NCBI GenBank assembly: GCA_018398765.1
Contig: JAHBMJ010001303.1
Coordinates: forward strand, 7,163 to 23,287
Length of the DNA stretch: 16,125 nt
Source: Chromera velia
Lineage: Eukaryota > Sar > Chromeraceae
Reading direction: 5' to 3'
Below, in pieces: positions 8,369-16,125 of this stretch. A model generated the notes under the pieces. It had not been told where the DNA came from. It ran no database searches and saw nothing but the letters and a program-made list of their open reading frames with translations. Every line of letters starts with the position of its first letter. Within the stretch, counting starts at the first letter, position 1. A program made the position numbers and the translations under genes.

Positions 8369-10981
8369 TCACTGGTTGCATTGCTTGAGTCCCTCTTTCA
8401 AGGCATCCGGCCGGAGGGGTTTGGAGAACACAAGATCGCAACCTGCCTCCTTCAACACATTCATCCCGTGCCCCGCCACTTCCCCTGTCACCCCTACAAC
8501 CACCGGCTGCCTCACCCCCTGTTCTGCAAAGAAGTCCCTCAACCTTCGAATCGTCTCTGGACCGTCTATCCCGGGCATGTCCTTGTCCATCAGGATCACT
8601 CGAAGCCGGTCGACCGCCCCGGGGGTGCGGAGAATCTCCAGGGCCCTCTCACCTGAGAGGCACATCCACGGACGGTATCCCAAACGCTCCATTGCACGAA
8701 AGCCACCGAACGCACAGATCTGCATGCAGAGAGACGGGCAGTAGAGGCCGATACAGACTGACGCCTCTCTTTTCAGTGTCCCCACTGGATTGTAGATCGC
8801 TATTCTTCCTTCCTTTCTTTCTTACCCCCCATTCGCCTCCCCCCCCTTTAGTCGCCTGCCATGCGCGATACATACAGCTTTCTTTCACCACTCATCAAGA
8901 GAATTGGGAGGAAGTGGGTCAGGTCATTCATATGGACTCTCTTGCAGTTCAGACAAGAGTGCAGAAAAGAATCAAAGCCGAATAGAATTTCAAAATATAG
9001 ACAGACCTTTTTGCTTCGTTCTGGGCCCGCGAAGGTTTATGCATGTATGTTTGCATTGCTCTGCCTCAATTCCTGCATTGCAAGTCGACAACTTCCAAAA
9101 CTCCCTTCCTGTCAACGAAAGAAGGAAGAAAAAAGAAAAAGAAATGCACCCACCAACCCACTGACCCAAATGTCATCGACCACCAGGCAGTCAAAATCCT
9201 TTGCGTGCGTCCGCACTTGTTCAAGCATTGTCGAGGGCAGCCCCTGTGGCATTTCCTCTGGCTCCAACCCTTCTGTTGCCTGAATCTGATCATGGTGGGT
9301 TTGGGGGGAAGAGACAGAGACAGGGGATGCCTCTCTCGGTGCCTCTCTGCTGTCCTCTGTTGCAGACAAATCATCCAGAAGTCCCTGAAGGCGGGGGTTG
9401 GACGCAAACGTGTAGGACTTGGACTGACGAGGGTTGAGTACAGAAACAGATGTAGATGTAGGATCATGGGGGGCTTTTCGACGTCTGGAGGTGATGGGGC
9501 TTGCAAAGGAAGGCAAGGGTGGGCTGGCGCTACTGGAGTAGTTGGACCCCCCCCCGCCCCCAAGGAGTTCTGTTTGGCAATCGTCCCATGATGGCCCGTC
9601 ACCAAACGTTAAAGAGACTGGCGAATCGTCTTTCTGCATGGCTCTGCTGCTGTTTCTTCTCTTGATCTCTTCCTTTGCGCGAGAGCTAGTGCGTGAGGAA
9701 ACGGAGAAAGGAAAAACAGTCGGCAAATTCCCCCCAGAGGACAAAATGAGAGTCGATTTTCTTCGATTGGGCAGAGAAGCGAGAGGAAGGAAAACGGAAA
9801 AGAAAAAAGAAGAACCCAAACCAGTACCTCCAGATGTCACCCCCACCTTCCCACCCCAATGTGCCTCCCTCAACGAACATTTTGGAAATACACGGACTCA
9901 AGCCTGTGCCCCCCCCCCTTTGTAGTTCCCCTGCACGGATCTGGCTGTAGGGAAGGAAAAGTTTATCTATCTCAGAAGCAGTCAAACCAGAGCCTGAATC
10001 AGTCACGCGAACCTCTACTCGGACCCAACCAGGAACGTCTTTCAGTTCAGGGAGTCCTGACGAGGAGCGGAGAACATCACAAAGATCCCCCTTCGGACTC
10101 ACACACTTCCTGCTTGTGTTTCTGTTCGTTCTTTCTGATGCTCTCAACTCCTCCACTTCTCTCGGAGGTGGGAGGAAACACACCGAGGGAAGAGAGGACG
10201 TCGGAAGCCTTTCGACTTGAAGAGTCAATGCAACTTTCCCCCTTTCATCGGTGAACTTTCGCGCGTTGCTCAAGAAATTGACTGCGACTTGGCGTAAGTG
10301 GAGCCAGTCTGCTGCTACTGCGAGTGTTTTGGAGTCAAATGCGGCGTGGAGATCAGGAGCAACCTCGATGCCTACCTTGAAATCAATTTGGGAGGAAAGC
10401 ATCGAGACCCTCTCCAGGTCTGAGAGCTCTTCAATCCATGAGATGGGACTGCAGACAGTGACAAAATACTCAAACCCTTTCTTTTGAACTTTTTCAATTG
10501 TCAACACATCATCGCAAACTGACTTCATCATTTCCAAACTTGCACGAATTCTTCCGTGGAGGAACTCCGCCTCCCTCGCCTGTTGCTACAACTCGTTTGG
10601 AAACAAAGAGAGCAACATTTCGTTCCCCCCCTCATGAACACCCGAATCCCTCTCTCGTTCCTCAGTCCCCTTCTTCGAAGCCCTAGCAGGCTCTGGAAGA
10701 CGCAGCTGTGCCCCTTCCCCCTTTTCCTTCCCCTCCCTACCATGTGCAGTTATGAGGCTCTTACGGGACAACCTGCTTGAATTACTGCCATTTGTGCCGC
10801 CCCCTGTCCCCTGCCCTGTTCCCTTTCCTCTCTTTTCGTTGCCTCGCGCTTTTCCTGCTGTCATCAGAACCCTCCGGTTGCAGTGCTCCAAGTCATCCAG
10901 AAGGAACATCGCCCCTCCGATGGGGTTCCTCATCTCGTGCATCATGCACGATCTGCACATGCACACACACAGACACACACA

Positions 10982-11034
<53 letters not shown>

Positions 11035-11152
11035 AGAAATTTGCCTGGGAGGAGGCAGATCCGCAAGGGAACGGCTGATATTGGGATGTGCCCTGAGATG
11101 CCGTGCCTTCTGTCCGTTTCTCTCTCCTTCATTCGCGCCCTTCTTCCCCGCC

Positions 11153-11190
<38 letters not shown>

Positions 11191-11191
11191 C

Positions 11192-11234
<43 letters not shown>

Positions 11235-12170
11235 GTCTGTCTGTCTGTCTGTCTCTGCGTCAAGTCTCTTTATTCGTCTTCCTGTAGGTGTCTGTTCGTC
11301 CCCGCCCCCCCCGCCTTCTCTCTCTCTCTCTCCTTTCCCTTCACCATCTGCCTGTCTTGAAGTTTCCGACTGTCGAGCAGAGATGCAGATCGAGTAGAAA
11401 GAAACAACAGAGGTGGAAAGCGAAGAGAAGGCTGGGCATCGCAGCTACCGGCCGGGACCTTCTTATTCTTATTCGGGAAGACATGGAGCGGAGCGCATGA
11501 AGACAGCGAGAGAGAGACAAAGAGCAGGAAGAAGCGAAATGGAAAAGACTGACAGAAATCGCCTGTACCCCTCTTCTGCCTCTTGCTTCAGAGCGTTCAT
11601 GTCGAAACTGTCTCTCAGCGTCCCCAACCGTCCGGACACATTTGTTCCGCAGAACACCAGGCAGACGAGGAGGTAGCAGGTCGTGCTACCGAATTCCTGT
11701 CCATCAAAGTCGGTCAGCCAGGAGTGGACGCCAGCCCACATGGATCCATGGGTAAGGAGAAGAAAGAGGTTAGCTGTGGGGTGCAGATCAAAGGAGCAGA
11801 AGATAATGGGCTGCACCAGACCATCAATGCAGTGCGGTGCAATGTATGACTTTCTCGAGGCCACAGCTCTGTAGGCCACCAGCGGCCACAGGTTGTTGAG
11901 CACCAGGAAGACGAAAAGGACCGAGTTCAAGTGTCTCTCCAACGTCTGATACGGACGGGAACGGAGCCACTGTGAGGCGAGCACCCCGAGAATAATCAAG
12001 TCACTGATTACATAGGCAACAAATAAATAGGAAAAGAAGGGAACCACATCTGGCTGGGCGGCGTCCCACAGAGCCCTTGGGAGTGCGGCTACGGAGATGA
12101 AGACGAAGGCGAAGAGCAAGGTGTTTTGTTCGCACGTGCCAACTGTTGTTTCACAGAGTCTATTCGCCAT
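8369..12170 (-). CDS. Membrane hybrid histidine kinase (HisKA-HATPase-REC)
   Basis: Proposed exons: 12170-11554, 10952-10773 (3' end uncertain), 10574-9828, 9685-9166 and 8719-8369, giving about 804 residues ending in TGA. It should autophosphorylate on His and pass phosphate to its own Asp. About six membrane segments lie in residues 17-178. The H-box SCMMHEMRNPIGG has His211. A Gly/Lys/Arg-rich linker follows, then the conserved-looking MMKSVCDDVLTIEKV. The ATPase domain has N-box Asn365 and Asn369 (AVNFLSNARKF), G1 VTDSGSGL (Asp458), an F-box KLFLPYSQ and an altered G2 box GGGTGLSPCIS. A Ser/Pro-rich linker of about 165 residues leads to the receiver: VVDD (Asp685, Asp686), phosphoacceptor Asp733 in ILMDKDMPGIDG, Thr766 and Lys788 (SKPL). 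An intron splits the receiver directly after VVDDIW. Phases agree at every junction, but the exon 2-3 border is unresolved because an in-frame TAG (10588-10586) must be removed. The 6-TM sensor has no ligand domain I recognise. Confidence 0.88.
10961..11030. repeat. (CA)n-(GA)n compound microsatellite in kinase intron 1
   Basis: On the coding strand this reads (CT)n then (GT)n and ends seven bases before the acceptor TGCAG at 10953. It therefore forms the pyrimidine-rich stretch ahead of the H-box exon. Confidence 0.9.
11154..11252. repeat. (TC)n / (TCTG)n tract in kinase intron 1
   Basis: About 100 bases of TC with TCTG interruptions, inside intron 10953-11553. Confidence 0.9.
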
Positions 12171-13397
12171 TCCTCAAAGGTTGAGGCAAGACCCTCTCGC
12201 CCCTCACCACCCTAGCTTCCCCGTCGATTGGTTCCATCCTGTCTCCATCTTTTGCATGCCTTTTCTTCAAGGCGCATGAGACGAAGACAGTGACTCTGAA
12301 GATACAAGGGAAAAATTTTCTGGATACGAAGCTGAGACAGCCGACAGCCGAGCTGGGAGACAGATGTATGCAGACAGAGAGTCAGGGGAACTTGAGCTTC
12401 TGCCACCGTTGGTCGACAGTCTAGTCTCCAGATCTGACAGGCAGATGTATTATATGAATAATACATAATGTGACACGATCGGACGGATTCGGACGGACAT
12501 CGTTGGACGATGTTGGATATCCTTCCTGAATCCTTCCTGAGCATCAGTGACGGGCCGCGCATGCCTGCATGCATGCAGGCCCGCGCAGACAGATGTATGC
12601 AGACAGAGAGTCAGGGGAACTTGAGCTTCTGCCACCGTTGGTCGACAGTCTAGTCTCCAGATCTGACAGGCAGATGTATTATATGAATAATACATAATGT
12701 GACACGATCGGACGGATTCGGACGGACATCGTTGGACGATGTTGGATATCCTTCCTGAATCCTTCCTGAGCATCAGTGACGGGCCGCGCATGCCTGCATG
12801 CATGCAGGCCCGCGCGGGCCGCATGCATGCACGGCCGCTCAAAAGCCCTATATAGCTATATATAGCTGACGCGTGCACGCACTCGCGACCCCAAAAAGCG
12901 CGCACAAATTCTGTGAATTAAGTCAGCAGCGATCATGCATCCTTGATCAGTCCATGTTCGGAAGAAGCTGTTCGAAGCTGTTCACATCCCAATTTTAAAT
13001 GCAAGCATTTCTGTAGGTAGCAGTCTGTTGATCTGGAAATTCTGAAGCGCTTTGCTTAAGTTTTCTTGTCTTCCTGTCCTTCCAAGGCCCTGTGAGAAAT
13101 TCTTTGCACGAGACGACCTTGGTCACCTGAAGCGTGGGTGGCGAGTCGCCTGAACCGAGTTGAACGCTTTCCCCTCTTTGCTTGGAGCTGTCTCAAGGGG
13201 GACGGCTCGACAGGCTGCGCAGCTTTGGTATTGTCGAGCTCATTTTTCCTTCTTGTGAGTTTTCTGTGTCTGTGGAGGGTTTTTTGTCATCGCACTGCCC
13301 TCTTTTTTCTCTTGCTGTCTCTGGTCCTCTGGAGGCGAGAGCAGACCATCTCACCAATTGAATTTCTAAGTTAATCCGTTGAGGAGCTGGAATGACA
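12171..13397. other. Divergent intergenic region with tandem duplication and palindromes
   Basis: No gene is supported between the kinase start (minus strand) and the zinc-finger protein start (plus strand). The region holds the 229-bp tandem duplication, a palindrome TATATAGCTATATA at 12849-12862, a tandem GAAGCTGTTC around 12965-12984, and pyrimidine-rich sequence up to 13370. It must contain the 5' flanks of both genes. The open frame on the minus strand across the duplication simply repeats itself and is not considered coding. Confidence 0.65.
12358..12815. repeat. 229-bp perfect tandem duplication
   Basis: Unit 1 is 12358-12586 and unit 2 is 12587-12815. I found no difference between them. 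Each ends in a GC-rich block containing the palindrome GCCTGCATGCATGCAGGC (12563-12580 and 12792-12809). Identity implies a recent duplication or an assembly artefact. Confidence 0.95.

Positions 13398-16125
<2,728 letters not shown>

Noticed and set aside
8052-8744. A 230-codon plus-strand frame
   Set aside because: Its first half is AT-rich sequence of the MITE-like element and flank, the second half is antisense to the receiver domain of the kinase.
8369-12170. Bacterial contamination, suggested by the histidine kinase and NaChBac-like pore
   Set aside because: Both genes are split by introns with consensus splice sites and matching phases, so they belong to a eukaryotic genome.
12450-12905. 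Minus-strand frames across the 229-bp duplication
   Set aside because: The protein repeats itself only because the DNA is duplicated; no domain, and the frame depends on the repeat.

Overview
The window is nuclear DNA of a eukaryote with many introns, about half G+C and full of microsatellites. Four genes can be assembled by joining exons at splice sites where the reading phase agrees. The gene content points to an alveolate, most likely a chromerid alga such as Chromera velia. The reasons are an N-terminally acylated protein resembling the apicomplexan IMC sub-compartment proteins, a single-domain voltage-gated cation channel with EF-hands, a membrane hybrid histidine kinase of eukaryotic layout, and a CHHC zinc-finger protein. 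The organism call is inference from gene families; no marker gene is present.

Layout from left to right. (1) Minus strand, 1284 down to the left edge: the first three exons of a small protein starting MGACSSCC, with the beginning of a PH-like domain. It continues beyond base 1. (2) 1285-2408: a divergent 5' region. (3) Plus strand, 2409-6152: the voltage-gated cation channel, at least six exons. (4) 6153-8368: a convergent 3' region, partly very AT-rich, with a GAAA-type tract, a foldback element and a MITE-like element that has an 8-bp target duplication. (5) Minus strand, 12170-8369: the hybrid histidine kinase, about five exons, about 804 residues. (6) 12171-13397: a divergent intergenic region with an apparently perfect 229-bp tandem duplication. 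(7) Plus strand, 13398 to the right edge: a tandem CHHC zinc-finger protein of GTSF1 type with a long charged tail. It is open at the window end.

The genes do not form an operon or an obvious pathway. Two (channel and kinase) are membrane signalling proteins, one (ISP-like) is probably peripheral at the membrane or cortex, and one is probably RNA-related. Gene orientation alternates (divergent, convergent, divergent). Nearly every intron carries a microsatellite, and several of these tracts lie next to splice sites.

The observations most worth checking are: the GTSF1-like protein and a decayed copy of its zinc-finger exon inside the preceding intron; a GC-AG intron in the channel gene; a splice donor that merges into a CTGT array; a MITE-like element with an 8-bp target duplication; an altered G2 box in the kinase; and an in-frame TAG between its H-box and ATPase domain. 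All exon models come from reading the sequence by eye, without transcript data.
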